From contig JAFLEB010000012.1 of assembly GCA_017302075.1 (NCBI GenBank), forward strand, positions 1-34,765: a stretch of 34,765 nucleotides of DNA, in the 5' to 3' direction. The DNA is from Lysobacterales bacterium (GTDB taxonomy: Bacteria; Pseudomonadota; Gammaproteobacteria; Xanthomonadales; Xanthomonadaceae). Below, in pieces: positions 1-8,049 of the stretch (positions within the stretch are counted from its first letter, which is position 1; each line of letters begins with the position of its first letter). The position numbers were made by a program, and so were the translations under genes. The notes beneath the pieces were generated by a model, which saw nothing but the letters and a program-made list of their open reading frames with translations, had not been told where the DNA came from and ran no database searches.

Positions 1-144
1 GGCGACCAGGCGCAGGCCGGGTACGCCTTCGATGTCCCGCGATGCTCCGGCGAAGGCAGGCATGGGGCCGCCAGCCCACAGCCACCACGCCCCGACCCCG
101 AGGTTGAGGACCAGCAAGACCAGGATCGCGGCGCGCAGGAACAT
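1..144 (-). CDS. SPOR-domain-type inner-membrane protein, N-terminal part only
   Basis: The window edge cuts this gene after 48 codons. The visible part starts MFLRAAILVLLVLNLGVGAW, a single hydrophobic N-terminal anchor, followed by a short periplasmic stretch ending in GVPGLRLVA. In xanthomonads the gene after coaX usually encodes a small SPOR-domain (peptidoglycan-binding) protein with this kind of anchor. That assignment rests on position and the anchor, because the SPOR domain lies outside the window. The start lies 9 bases after the coaX stop on the same strand, so it is probably the last gene of the plsY-birA-coaX operon. Confidence 0.6.
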   Translation of the reverse strand, partial: MFLRAAILVLLVLNLGVGAWWLWAGGPMPAFAGASRDIEGVPGLRLVA

Positions 145-153
145 GCCGCGAGT

Positions 154-873
154 TTATGCGAAGGCCAGCGCGTGCCAGCGCGCGAGCCCGCGCAGCACGG
201 CATCCGGCACCCAGTCGTGCGCGGGCAACAACGGGCGCAGCGTCGCCGCACCGCCACCATGCAGGCGCAGCGCCGGCGCGGCACCGAGCAAGGTCGTGGC
301 CTGCGCCAGGCTGCGCTCGACCAGCGCGATCGCCGCGCCTTCGCAACCGGAGGCCAGCGCCGGCGCGGTGTCGTCGGCGAATTCGGCATAGGCACCACCC
401 GCCTCCGGCAACACCATCGCGCGCGCATGCAGGGCCTCGCGCATCAGTCGCGGCGAGGGCGCGATGCGGCCGCCGCGATGGCCGCCAGCGGCATCCAGCA
501 CGTCGATGGTCAACGCGGTGCCGATGCCGACCACCAACGCCGGCCCGGAGCCGCAGGCATCGAGCAGGGCGAGGAAACGATCCACGCCGAGGTGGGCGGG
601 CACGGGATAGGCGATGCGCAACGGGCCAAGGCGCGGCTGCGTGTGCACCCGGTGGATCCGCGCGAAACGGGTGGACAGCGCATCCAGCAGCGCCACCCGG
701 CGCTCCTCGCTGGCCACGCTGGCCACGCAGGCGACCTCGCCCCGCGGTAGCGCGCGCAGCCAGTCGCCAGCCGCATCATGGGCGATGGCCCGGGGTTCGC
801 CGGGCAGGCCATCGGCGCCCACCTCGGCGTATTTCAAGCGCGTGTTGCCGAGGTCGAACACCCAAGTGCTCAT
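154..873 (-). CDS. coaX: Type III pantothenate kinase
   Basis: This 239-residue enzyme phosphorylates pantothenate, the first committed step of coenzyme A synthesis in the cytoplasm. It has the ASKHA-fold landmarks of CoaX: the phosphate loop FDLGNTRLKYA (residues 6-16), LGVDRFLALLDA from residue 95, GTALTID (118-124) and a GGRIAPSPRLM segment near 134-144. Family members have GG-I-PG-LM in that last place, so the P-G pair is replaced here by P-S. The ATG overlaps the birA stop in an ATGA junction (870-873), which implies translational coupling. The length is normal for type III enzymes, which are usually 240-260 residues. Confidence 0.95.
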   Translation of the reverse strand: MSTWVFDLGNTRLKYAEVGADGLPGEPRAIAHDAAGDWLRALPRGEVACVASVASEERRVALLDALSTRFARIHRVHTQPRLGPLRIAYPVPAHLGVDRFLALLDACGSGPALVVGIGTALTIDVLDAAGGHRGGRIAPSPRLMREALHARAMVLPEAGGAYAEFADDTAPALASGCEGAAIALVERSLAQATTLLGAAPALRLHGGGAATLRPLLPAHDWVPDAVLRGLARWHALAFA

Positions 874-1856
874 GCGCGCACGCTCACGTCGGCCGCGTGC
901 ACGCGGCGCTCGTGGCCATCGCCCATGCGCACCCGCAGCGCGCCGTCCTCGGCGATGCCGAGCGCCTGCGCCTCCCATGTGGAGGCCGCGTCGTGCACGC
1001 GCACGCCGCGTCCGGCGAGCGCATCGTGCACGGCATAGCGCGGCAGGAAGGGCGCGAGGCCGTCGGCGTCGAAACGCGACAGCGCCGGCAGCAACGCGTC
1101 CAGCACGGCGGCGACGACGATGTTGCGCGACACCTCGTCCTGCATCCCCGCGAGATCGATCCAGGGCTGGTCGATGCCGGCGCCCACCGCCCCAGGCATG
1201 CGCACGTTGAGGCCGAGGCCGATCACCGCGCGCGCCGCGCCACCGGCCTCGCCGCCGCCTTCGACGAGCAATCCGCCGAGCTTGCGCAGGCCGTGGCCAT
1301 GGTCGACGACCAGGTCGTTAGGCCACTTCAGCGCAACGCGCCCGAAGCCGAGGCCGTGCAACGCCTCGCAGGCGGCGATCCCGGCCACCAGGCTCAGCCC
1401 GCCCAGGCGCGCCAGTCCGCCGTCGAACTGGCGGGCCACCGAGAGATAGACATGCGCGCCCAGCGGCGATTGCCAATTGCGGCCGCGTCGCCCGCGACCG
1501 CCGGTCTGGCGCTCGGCGAGCAGCACCGCGCAGCCGTCCGCCGGCGCCCCGCGTCGCAGCAGCTCGCTGTTGGTGGAGTCGAGCGTCCACGCCACTTCCA
1601 GCGACGCGAGCTGGAGGTGCGCTGCTGGCGCCATCGCGGCACGGATCGCTGCGGCCTCCAGCCACTCGGGCGGATCGCGCAAGACATAGCCTCGCCCGGG
1701 CACGGCCTCGACCACGACACCGGCCGAGCGCAGGGCTTCGATGCGCTTCCACACCGCGGCGCGGGTCTGCCCGGCCTCGCGGGCGAGCGCATCGCCGCTC
1801 ACCGGGCCGGCCGCCAGTCGCTGCAGCAGCGCGCGTTCGGCGTGCGCGTCGCTCAC
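870..1856 (-). CDS. birA: Bifunctional biotin-protein ligase / biotin operon repressor
   Basis: The 328-residue protein activates biotin to biotinyl-AMP and attaches it to acetyl-CoA carboxylase carrier protein. Residues 1-60 form a winged-helix domain (GDALAREAGQTRAAVWKRIE), so it may also act as a repressor. The catalytic part shows TLDSTNSELL (91-100), the biotin/ATP loop GRGRRG (120-125), KWPNDL (177-182) and IGLGLNVRM (212-220). The start is GTG at 1856, read out of the plsY stop as GTGA; no other start fits the winged-helix N-terminus. Its own stop overlaps the coaX start. The three genes plsY, birA and coaX are therefore coupled head to tail. Confidence 0.96.
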   Translation of the reverse strand: MSDAHAERALLQRLAAGPVSGDALAREAGQTRAAVWKRIEALRSAGVVVEAVPGRGYVLRDPPEWLEAAAIRAAMAPAAHLQLASLEVAWTLDSTNSELLRRGAPADGCAVLLAERQTGGRGRRGRNWQSPLGAHVYLSVARQFDGGLARLGGLSLVAGIAACEALHGLGFGRVALKWPNDLVVDHGHGLRKLGGLLVEGGGEAGGAARAVIGLGLNVRMPGAVGAGIDQPWIDLAGMQDEVSRNIVVAAVLDALLPALSRFDADGLAPFLPRYAVHDALAGRGVRVHDAASTWEAQALGIAEDGALRVRMGDGHERRVHAADVSVRA

Positions 1857-2503
1857 CGCAACCAACCGCGATGCAGCCGATGCAACAGGCGCGCCCGTTC
1901 GAAGCGCGACTCGGTGCCGTGCCGCAGGCGCTGCAGGTTGGCGCGGTGGGTGAAGGCGATGAAGATCGCCGCAAACATGGAGAACCACAGCCGCGCGGGC
2001 TCGGCGTCGGTGCCCCACGCGAGCAACGGCAAGGCCAACGCCGCGAGCACGGTCGACAACCCGACGTAACCGGTGGCGACCAGCACCAGCATCCACACCG
2101 GCAGCAGCACGCCGATCGACCACGGCCACAGCATCAACAGGCCGCCGACCGCGGTCGCCGCGCCCTTGCCACCGCGGAAGCCGTGCCATAGCGGCCACAC
2201 ATGGCCGACCACCGCGCAGGCCGCGGCGGCATAGCCATGCGCGGTCACGTCGAGCGCCTGGCCCAGCGGCGCGAAGCGCAGCGCGAGCCACGCCGCCAGC
2301 GCGCCCTTGCCGACATCGATCGCGACCACCCCGAGCGCGAAGCGCCAGCCCAGCGTGCGCAGGGCATTGGTGCCGCCGGCGTTGCCGCTGCCGTGGCGAC
2401 GGATGTCGACCCCGCGCAGGCGACCGAGCAGCAGGCTGCCGGACACCGACCCCAGCAGGTAAGCGCACAGCAGCAGCAGGACGGTCAAGGCGATCGGGGG
2501 CAT
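1853..2503 (-). CDS. plsY: Acyl-phosphate:glycerol-3-phosphate acyltransferase
   Basis: PlsY moves the acyl group from acyl-phosphate to glycerol-3-phosphate, making lysophosphatidic acid at the inner membrane. The 216-residue protein has about five to six membrane helices and the three PlsY motifs: HGSGNAGGTN (37-46), GHVWPLWHGFRGGKG (100-114) and THRANLQRLRHGTE near 186-199. The first motif usually reads GSGNIGATN, so A and G replace I and A, a mild variation. It lies 62 bases downstream of the DhaL-DegV fusion gene and overlaps birA at a GTGA. Its substrate is the product expected of a fatty acid kinase, which makes the upstream neighbour notable. Confidence 0.96.
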   Translation of the reverse strand: MPPIALTVLLLLCAYLLGSVSGSLLLGRLRGVDIRRHGSGNAGGTNALRTLGWRFALGVVAIDVGKGALAAWLALRFAPLGQALDVTAHGYAAAACAVVGHVWPLWHGFRGGKGAATAVGGLLMLWPWSIGVLLPVWMLVLVATGYVGLSTVLAALALPLLAWGTDAEPARLWFSMFAAIFIAFTHRANLQRLRHGTESRFERARLLHRLHRGWLR

Positions 2504-2510
2504 GCCGGTG

Positions 2511-2516
2511 ATGATA
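2511..2516 (-). promoter_or_regulatory. Possible -10 element of plsY, leaderless spacing
   Basis: On the minus strand the bases before the plsY ATG read CGATTATCATCACCGGC. TATCAT is a fair -10 hexamer (five of six to TATAAT) and ends seven bases before the ATG. A transcript from it would begin at or almost at the start codon, that is leaderless or nearly so. No convincing -35 sits 16-18 bases upstream (ACCGGG). This is weak evidence; plsY could equally be read through from the upstream gene. Confidence 0.3.
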
Positions 2517-2565
2517 ATCGCGCCGCGTCAGCGCCCGGTCATCGCGGCAGGCGGGGCCTGCGCAC

Positions 2566-4392
2566 TCAGGCCGCGTCCGGGGCCGGCTGCAGGCCGACCA
2601 CCAGCGTGCCGGGCCCCGCGTGCGCACCCACCGCCGGACCCACTTCGACCAGGTGCGCCTCGACCACCGGCAAGCGCGTGCGCAAGGCCGCAAGCAGGCG
2701 CTCGCCATCCGCGGGTGCATCCGCATGCCCGACGATTAGCCGCCAGCCGGTGGCCACGGGCGCGCGTCGCGCAACGTAACGGGCGAAGGCTTCCGGCGCA
2801 CGGCCACGGGCCAGCAGGCCGCCGGCCACGCCGAGGGTGCCGTCCCCGCGCACCTTGGCGATCGGCAGCAGGCCGCTCCAGCGCACCACCGGCCCCGCCC
2901 AACGCGGGATCCGCCCGCCGCGCACTGCGTGCGAGATGTCGCGCGCCATCGCCCACGTGGTGGTCAGCGGCTTCAGCCGCGTGAGCTCGGCGAGGATCTC
3001 CGCAGCCCCGGCGCCGGCGTGGGCCAGCTCGCCGGCCCGCCACGCCAGCAGGGCCTGGCCCGCGCTCACGTGTCCGCTGTCGAGGCAGGCCGGTGGTTTT
3101 GGCTGCGCGCGCGCGGCGGTCTCCGCGGCCTGCAGGGTGCCGGACAAGGGCCGCGACAAGCCGACATAGACCGCGCCGGGCTGGTGCGCCAGCACGTGCT
3201 CGAACACCCGCCGGAAGTCGCCGGGCGGCGGCTGGCTGGTCTTCGGCAATTGCGCGCTCGCGGCCATGCGCCGGTAGAACGCGCCGGCGGTGAGGCCGAG
3301 GCGGTCGAGGTAGTCGCGGCCGTCCAGGCTCACCCGCACCGGGACGACGTGGATGCCGAGGCGGTCGGCCAGCGACGCCGGCAGGTCGGCCGCGCTGTCG
3401 GTGACGATCGCCACCCGGGTCGGCGACTCCGCGCTGCGCTGCTGCTGCAGCATGTCGTCGGCCTTCATCGACTCGACCTGGCCATGCGCCGCGCAGGCAT
3501 CGAACAGCGCCTGCGGGCTGCCGACATGGCCATGCACGCGCACCCGCGTGCGGCCGCCGGCGACGACCAGGGAATCGACGCCCAGCGCGACCAGCGCCGC
3601 CTGCAGCGCGTCGCGGTCGATCGCATCGCCCAGCACCAGGCATTCGGTGCAGTAGCGGCAATCGGGATCCACATCCTCGTGCAGGTGCGCGATCTCCGCG
3701 CCGGCATCGTTCGCCGCGGCGGGCGCGGCCTGCATGCGCATCGCGCGCGGGCCGCCGTCGACGTATTCGGCGATGCCTTCCAGCCAGTCGACGAAGCCGC
3801 GCGCGCCGGCATCGACCACCCCGGCCTTCTGCAACACCGGCATCTGCCGCGGCGTATCCGCCAGTGCGTGGCGCGCCCGTTGCAATGCGCGGGTGAAGCC
3901 GGTGCGCGGATCGTCGCTGCTGGCCTGGCCCGCGGCCTCGTCGAGCGCATCGGCGAACGCGGAGATGACGCTGAGGATGGTGCCCTCCACCGGCTTGGCC
4001 AGTGCGCTGCGCGCACTGTCCGCGCCCCGTCGCACCGCGGCGGCCAGCGCCCGCGCGTCCAGCACGGGGGCGTTGCGCGCCTGCTCGGCCAGGCCGACGA
4101 GGAACTGCGCCATGATCGCGCCGGAATTGCCGCGCGCGCCATCGATGGCGTCGTTGCCGATGCGCGCGAGCAGTTCGCCGATGTGCCGGCTGCGCCGGCT
4201 CAACGCACCCTGCAGCACGTTGCCGAGGGTCGAGGCGAGGTTGTTGCCGGTATCGCCGTCGGGCACCGGGAACACATTGATGCGATTGAGCTCGTCGCGC
4301 GCGGCGATGACCCGGCGCGTGCCGGCGATCATCGCGCGGCGCAGGGCGGCGGCGGTGACGGTGGGAGCGGGCGTGGACTGGGCGGCATCCAT
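2566..4392 (-). CDS. DhaL (Dak2)-FakA middle domain-DegV fusion, putative single-chain fatty acid kinase
   Basis: The 608-residue protein has three parts. Residues 1-210 are a DhaL/Dak2 kinase domain with the metal/nucleotide loop PDGDTGNN (44-51), GARGNSG (85-91) and VVDAGARGF (192-200). Residues 240-318 match the FakA middle domain, with YCTE (Cys248) and RVHGHV (His287, His289), the cysteine and HxH pattern known as its zinc site. Residues 325-603 are a DegV/FakB domain with TDSAADLP (331-338), SRPLSGT (413-419), DSGHVSAGQ (438-446), GGRIP (492-496) and a PIAKV strand. In Firmicutes separate FakA and FakB turn fatty acid into acyl-phosphate; here both halves sit in one chain without the FakA C-terminal domain. 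plsY follows directly. The kinase role is inferred from domains and context. Divergent from the gene at 4534. Confidence 0.88.
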   Translation of the reverse strand: MDAAQSTPAPTVTAAALRRAMIAGTRRVIAARDELNRINVFPVPDGDTGNNLASTLGNVLQGALSRRSRHIGELLARIGNDAIDGARGNSGAIMAQFLVGLAEQARNAPVLDARALAAAVRRGADSARSALAKPVEGTILSVISAFADALDEAAGQASSDDPRTGFTRALQRARHALADTPRQMPVLQKAGVVDAGARGFVDWLEGIAEYVDGGPRAMRMQAAPAAANDAGAEIAHLHEDVDPDCRYCTECLVLGDAIDRDALQAALVALGVDSLVVAGGRTRVRVHGHVGSPQALFDACAAHGQVESMKADDMLQQQRSAESPTRVAIVTDSAADLPASLADRLGIHVVPVRVSLDGRDYLDRLGLTAGAFYRRMAASAQLPKTSQPPPGDFRRVFEHVLAHQPGAVYVGLSRPLSGTLQAAETAARAQPKPPACLDSGHVSAGQALLAWRAGELAHAGAGAAEILAELTRLKPLTTTWAMARDISHAVRGGRIPRWAGPVVRWSGLLPIAKVRGDGTLGVAGGLLARGRAPEAFARYVARRAPVATGWRLIVGHADAPADGERLLAALRTRLPVVEAHLVEVGPAVGAHAGPGTLVVGLQPAPDAA

Positions 4393-4473
4393 GCGGCGAA
4401 GTCTGCGCGATCCGCGCCACGGGGCCTGTTGCGATGCACCATGCAACCTTTTCCGTTCAGGCTGCATCCACGC

Positions 4474-4479
4474 TATAGT
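4474..4479 (+). promoter_or_regulatory. -10 element for the small secreted protein gene
   Basis: TATAGT lies 54 bases upstream of the ATG at 4534 and matches the -10 consensus in five of six positions. The -35 position at 17-base spacing reads TTCCGT, which is poor. The bases GTTCAG (4455-4460) overlap it, so an activator may compensate. The region lies between this gene and the divergent DhaL-DegV gene. Confidence 0.45.
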
Positions 4480-4533
4480 CCGTGTTGGGATCATGCCTCC
4501 AAGGCACGCCCGTCCTCCTCTCTGGTGACCTGT

Positions 4534-4836
4534 ATGTCGCTGTCCGTCCGCCGCTTCCGCCTGGCCCTGGTCTGCATCGCGCTGCTGTGCGCCAGCGGCG
4601 TCGCCGCCGCCACGGATGGACGCCACCTGTCGGCCGATGGCGCCGGCAGCTGCCCGGATGGGGAAACCGCGACCGCCACCGACGCCGATCGGGTCGAGGA
4701 TCCGGAGGCCGATCCGGCCGCGGCGAACGCCGCGCGCAGGACCCCGAAGGCGAAGCCGGCCGTTGCGCCGCGCGCCACCGGCACGCGTCCTGCCGCGCCG
4801 CGCTGGCACAGTTTCCTGCCCGGGATGTTCCGCTGA
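4534..4836 (+). CDS. Small secreted protein of unknown function
   Basis: The product has 100 residues. The start MSLSVRRFRLALVCIALLCA gives a basic stretch and a hydrophobic core, with a likely signal peptidase I site after ASGVAAA near residue 28. The middle is acidic and proline/alanine-rich (ATDADRVEDPEADPAAANAA), then lysine/proline-rich, and the chain ends in the aromatic tail PRWHSFLPGMFR. I recognise no domain. The third-position G+C is high, as in true genes here, and a good -10 element lies upstream. mtfA follows 37 bases downstream, so the two may share a transcript. The disordered body suggests a periplasmic protein or one attached through its C-terminal tail. Confidence 0.7.
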   Translation: MSLSVRRFRLALVCIALLCASGVAAATDGRHLSADGAGSCPDGETATATDADRVEDPEADPAAANAARRTPKAKPAVAPRATGTRPAAPRWHSFLPGMFR

Positions 4837-4873
4837 TCGAGGCCGGCACCACGCCGGCCCGCCCGCACCCGCG

Positions 4874-5620
4874 ATGATCTGGCCGTTCCGGCGGCGCAAC
4901 ACTGCGCCCGACCTCGATCCTGCGCTCTGGCGCCAGGCCGCCGCCGGCCTGCCCTGGCTGCGCACGCTGGACCCCGCGCGCGACCAGCGCTTGCAGGCGC
5001 TGGTCGCCGCCTTCCTCGCCGGCAAGGCGATCACCCCGCTGCACGGGCTGCGCCTGAACGAGGTGCAGCGCCTGCGCCTCGCGATGCTGTGCTCTCTGCC
5101 GTTGCTCGAGTTCGGACGCGAGGGCCTGCACGGCTGGCGCGAACTGCTGGTCTACCCGGACGCCTTTCGCGTGCAGCGCAGCCACCAGGACGCGCATGGC
5201 GTGCTGCACGAATGGGACGACGACCTGATCGGCGAGGCGTGGGAGCACGGCCCGGTCATCCTGTCCTGGGCCGACGTGCGCGCCGACATCGCGGCGCCGC
5301 GCGACGGCTTCTGCGTGGTCGCCCACGAGATCGCGCACAAGCTGGATGCGCTGGACGGCGCGATGGACGGCACCCCCCCGCTCCCGCGCGACTGGCAGGT
5401 GCAATGGGCCTCCGACTTCCAGCGCGCCTATGACGCGCTGTGCGCACGGGTCGATGCCGGCGACGACAGCCCGATCGACGACTATGCGACCGAATCCCCG
5501 GAGGAGTTCTTCGCGGTCTGCACCGAGTACCACTTCAGCGATCCCGCGCGACTGCGCGACGCCATGCCCGAGGTGGCGGCGCACCTGCAGCGGTTCTACG
5601 GAGCGCCCTTGCTCGCATAG
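4874..5620 (+). CDS. mtfA: M90-family zinc peptidase MtfA
   Basis: The 248-residue protein carries the zinc-binding HEIAH motif at residues 151-155 (VVAHEIAHKLDALDG) and a downstream glutamate-rich helix (ESPEEFFAVCTEYHF), as in the gluzincin-like fold of MtfA. Escherichia coli MtfA (Mlc titration factor A) is a cytosolic peptidase that binds the repressor Mlc and so affects glucose PTS expression. Many xanthomonads probably lack Mlc, so its target here is unknown. The ATG at 4874 was chosen because MIWPFRRR begins the usual MtfA N-terminus. The gene is convergent with the kinase gene at 5787 across a long inverted repeat. Confidence 0.92.
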   Translation: MIWPFRRRNTAPDLDPALWRQAAAGLPWLRTLDPARDQRLQALVAAFLAGKAITPLHGLRLNEVQRLRLAMLCSLPLLEFGREGLHGWRELLVYPDAFRVQRSHQDAHGVLHEWDDDLIGEAWEHGPVILSWADVRADIAAPRDGFCVVAHEIAHKLDALDGAMDGTPPLPRDWQVQWASDFQRAYDALCARVDAGDDSPIDDYATESPEEFFAVCTEYHFSDPARLRDAMPEVAAHLQRFYGAPLLA

Positions 5621-5641
5621 ACCGGCTGGCACGCGTGGCAG

Positions 5642-5763
5642 CCACGCGGCCTGCGCCTCGGGGCATGGCTTCGAGCGGGCCAGGGATGGCCCGCGCCCGC
5701 GACATCAGTCGTGGATGACTGGATAGAGCGGCGAAGCCCTGCCCCGAGGCGCAAGCCGCGTGG
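5642..5763. repeat. Long imperfect inverted repeat with two nested hairpins (REPIN/MITE-like)
   Basis: The arms at 5642-5673 and 5732-5763 are complementary in 30 of 32 positions. The 58-base spacer holds two further hairpins. One is GCGGGCCA-GGGA-TGGCCCGC (5675-5694), a perfect 8-bp stem with a GNRA-type loop. The other is CAGTC-GTGGAT-GACTG (5706-5721). The element fills the gap between the convergent genes mtfA and the sensor kinase, where it could end transcription from both sides. Its size and nested hairpins resemble REP doublets (REPINs) or a small MITE. I found no second copy in this window. Confidence 0.8.
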
Positions 5764-5786
5764 TCGCAGCATCGATGCGTGCGCGG

Positions 5787-7247
5787 TCAGAGTCCCGGCG
5801 GCAACACGATCTCGAACTTCGCGCCACCGAACTCGGCCGAACGCGAGACGTGCAACTCGCCGCGGTAGCTCTTGACGATGTCCTGCACGATCGCGAGGCC
5901 AATGCCATGCCCCTGCACGCGCTCGTCGCCGCGTACGCCACGCTGCAGCACATGCGCGATGCGGTCCTCGGCGATGCCGGGCCCATCGTCCTCGACCGCG
6001 ATCGACAGGCCGGGCCGGCGACCGGCGCTCTCCGTGCCTTCGGCGATGGTCAGCAGGACACGCGCCCGCGCCCACTTGAACGCGTTTTCCAGCAGGTTGC
6101 CCAGCAACTCCTGCAGGTCGCCGACCTCGCCGTGGAAGCGGGCCTGCGGCGCGATCTCGAACTCGCACAGCACCCGCTTGCCGGCATACACCTTCTCCAG
6201 CCCGGTCACGATCTGCTCGGCGTGCGGCTCGATCTCGATCGGCGCGGCGAACAACTGGTGGCCGGAGCGCGCGGCGCGCGCCAGCTGGTAGGACACCAGG
6301 TCATTCATGCGCCGCAATTGGGTGTCGACTTCGGCGCGCAACTCCGCCTCGCCGGCGCCGCTGTCCAGCCGCGTGCGCATCACCGCCAGCGGCGTCTTCA
6401 GGCTGTGCGCGAGGTCGGCGAGCGTGTTGCGCTGGCGGTCCAGGTTCTCGCGCTCGCTCTCGATGAACGCATTGATGCTGGCGGTCAGCGGTTCCAGCTC
6501 GCGCGGATGGGCTTCGCTCATGCCGGACGCGTGGCCGGCCTGGACGCGCTTGAGGTCGGCGATCACGTCGCGCAGCGGACGCAGGCTCCAGCGCAGCACG
6601 AGCATCTGCAGCAGCAGCAGGACGAGGCCCGCACCGCCCAGGTTGAGCCAGAGCGCGGAGCGGAACGCCCCAAGCTGCCGGCCGAGCGCGGTGGTGTCCT
6701 CCAGTACATAGACGGCGTACGGCACCTCGGTGCCGTCGGCGCGAGTCGCGTCGACCAGGCCGATCCCGTAGCGGTAGACCTCGCCCGCCTCGCCATTGAT
6801 CTGGGTGAGCGGCAACGGCCCTTCGAAGACCTGTTGGCGCGCAGCGAGCATCGAGGCCGGCGGCAGGCGCGGCCCTTGCGCGGACTCCGACTCCCAACGC
6901 CGGCTCGGCAGCACGATCTGCGCATACAGCCCGCTACCCGGGCGCTTGAAGCGCGGGTCGGGCGGGTCGTACGGCGGGATGACGCTGCCGTCGCGGGCGA
7001 AGTCGCTGCTGGCGTAGGCAAGCGCATAACTGTGCAGGCGCTCGCGCATGCCGCTCTGCGCGGTGCTGAGGAACGCGCGGTCCAGCGCGAAACCGGCCAG
7101 CGCGAGGAACGCCACCAGGCCCAGGCTTGCCGCCCACAACTGGCGCGACTGCAGCGAACGGGGCTGGGCGATGCGCAAACGACGCGGGCGCGGCTGGTCG
7201 GCCGCGCCCGTGGGCTTCGGGGGATCGACGGCGGGCGCCGGGGTCAT
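5787..7247 (-). CDS. phoQ: PhoQ-like sensor histidine kinase
   Basis: The 486-residue protein has a first membrane helix at about 36-56, a periplasmic sensor of about 140 residues and a second helix at 199-219. A HAMP-type linker (LRWSLRPLRDV) follows. The dimerisation box is DLAHSLKTPLAVM with phospho-acceptor His281, the HSLKTP form typical of PhoQ. The ATPase part shows an N box (LGNLLENAFKW), DDGPGI and GHGIGLAIV. The 30-residue proline-rich N-terminal extension is cytosolic. PhoQ proteins sense low divalent cations, acid or cationic peptides; I cannot see from sequence whether this sensor binds Mg2+. It lies 54 bases after phoP in the same operon. Confidence 0.85.
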   Translation of the reverse strand: MTPAPAVDPPKPTGAADQPRPRRLRIAQPRSLQSRQLWAASLGLVAFLALAGFALDRAFLSTAQSGMRERLHSYALAYASSDFARDGSVIPPYDPPDPRFKRPGSGLYAQIVLPSRRWESESAQGPRLPPASMLAARQQVFEGPLPLTQINGEAGEVYRYGIGLVDATRADGTEVPYAVYVLEDTTALGRQLGAFRSALWLNLGGAGLVLLLLQMLVLRWSLRPLRDVIADLKRVQAGHASGMSEAHPRELEPLTASINAFIESERENLDRQRNTLADLAHSLKTPLAVMRTRLDSGAGEAELRAEVDTQLRRMNDLVSYQLARAARSGHQLFAAPIEIEPHAEQIVTGLEKVYAGKRVLCEFEIAPQARFHGEVGDLQELLGNLLENAFKWARARVLLTIAEGTESAGRRPGLSIAVEDDGPGIAEDRIAHVLQRGVRGDERVQGHGIGLAIVQDIVKSYRGELHVSRSAEFGGAKFEIVLPPGL

Positions 7248-7301
7248 GCGCGGGACGCGCGACCAGCGGCGGGCCTCACGCGCCGCGCCGCCGGAATGCG
7301 C

Positions 7302-7985
7302 TTACTCCCCGCTCCGCGGGATCGCGAAACGGTAGCCACGGCCGCGCACGGTCTCGATCGGCTTGAGGCTGCCATCGGGATCGAGCTTCTTGCGCAGGCG
7401 GCCGATGAACACTTCGAGCACGTTCGAGTCGCGATCGAAGTCCTGCTGGTAGATGTGCTCGGTGAGGTCGGCCTTCGAGACCAGTTCGCCGGCGTGCATC
7501 ATCAGGTACTCGAGCACCTTGTACTCGTAGCTGGTGAGGTCGACGTTGGCGCCGTTGACGCTGACCGTCTGCGCGGCGAGGTCGAGCATCACCGGTCCGC
7601 ATTCCAGGCTCGGCTTGCTCCAGCCGGCGGCGCGGCGGACCAGCGCATTGATGCGGGCCAGCAACTCCTCGACGTGGAACGGCTTCACCAGGTAGTCGTC
7701 GGCACCCTGCTTCAGGCCCTCGACCTTGTCCTGCCAGCTGGAGCGCGCGGTCAGGATCAGCACCGGGAACTTCTTGCCTTCGTCGCGCAGGGCCTTGATC
7801 AACTCCATGCCCGACATCTTCGGCAGGCCGAGGTCGATGATGCCGACGTCGAACGGCACTTCGCGGCCCATGTACAGGCCTTCCTCGCCGTCTTGCGCGG
7901 CATCGACCGCATAGCCTTCGCGCTTCAGGCGCGCGGCCAGGGTTTCGCGCAGCGGGGCTTCGTCTTCGACGAGCAGGATACGCAT
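7302..7985 (-). CDS. phoP: PhoP-like OmpR-family response regulator
   Basis: The protein has 227 residues. The receiver domain begins MRILLVEDEA with acidic residues Glu7, Asp8 and Glu9; the phospho-acceptor is Asp51 in FDVGIIDLGLPKMSG. The switch residues LTARSS and VKPFHVEELL are present. The C-terminal half is an OmpR winged helix with SYEYKVLEYLMMHAGELVSK and the wing RGRGYRF. A strong ribosome site (GAGGAG) lies before the ATG. It sits between the PepSY-domain gene (64-base gap) and phoQ. The phased TTCA repeats at 8484-8512 in front of the operon are the sort of site this family binds. Confidence 0.88.
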   Translation of the reverse strand: MRILLVEDEAPLRETLAARLKREGYAVDAAQDGEEGLYMGREVPFDVGIIDLGLPKMSGMELIKALRDEGKKFPVLILTARSSWQDKVEGLKQGADDYLVKPFHVEELLARINALVRRAAGWSKPSLECGPVMLDLAAQTVSVNGANVDLTSYEYKVLEYLMMHAGELVSKADLTEHIYQQDFDRDSNVLEVFIGRLRKKLDPDGSLKPIETVRGRGYRFAIPRSGE

Positions 7986-8049
7986 GGAATCTCCTCGTGG
8001 GATCCGGCCTCGCGGCCGGGGGCATCTGTCAGCGGCTCAGGATGCGGGG

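Noticed and set aside
156-2069. Long plus-strand open frames across coaX, birA and plsY
   Set aside because: They are antisense shadows of three clear minus-strand genes and have biased low-complexity translations.
4455-4460. GTTCAG before the secreted protein gene as a PhoP site
   Set aside because: A single hexamer without a phased partner is too weak to call a site on its own.
2929-4530. Plus-strand open frame antisense to the DhaL-DegV gene running into the secreted protein gene
   Set aside because: Only the 3' part from 4534 has a signal peptide and real start; the rest mirrors the fusion gene.
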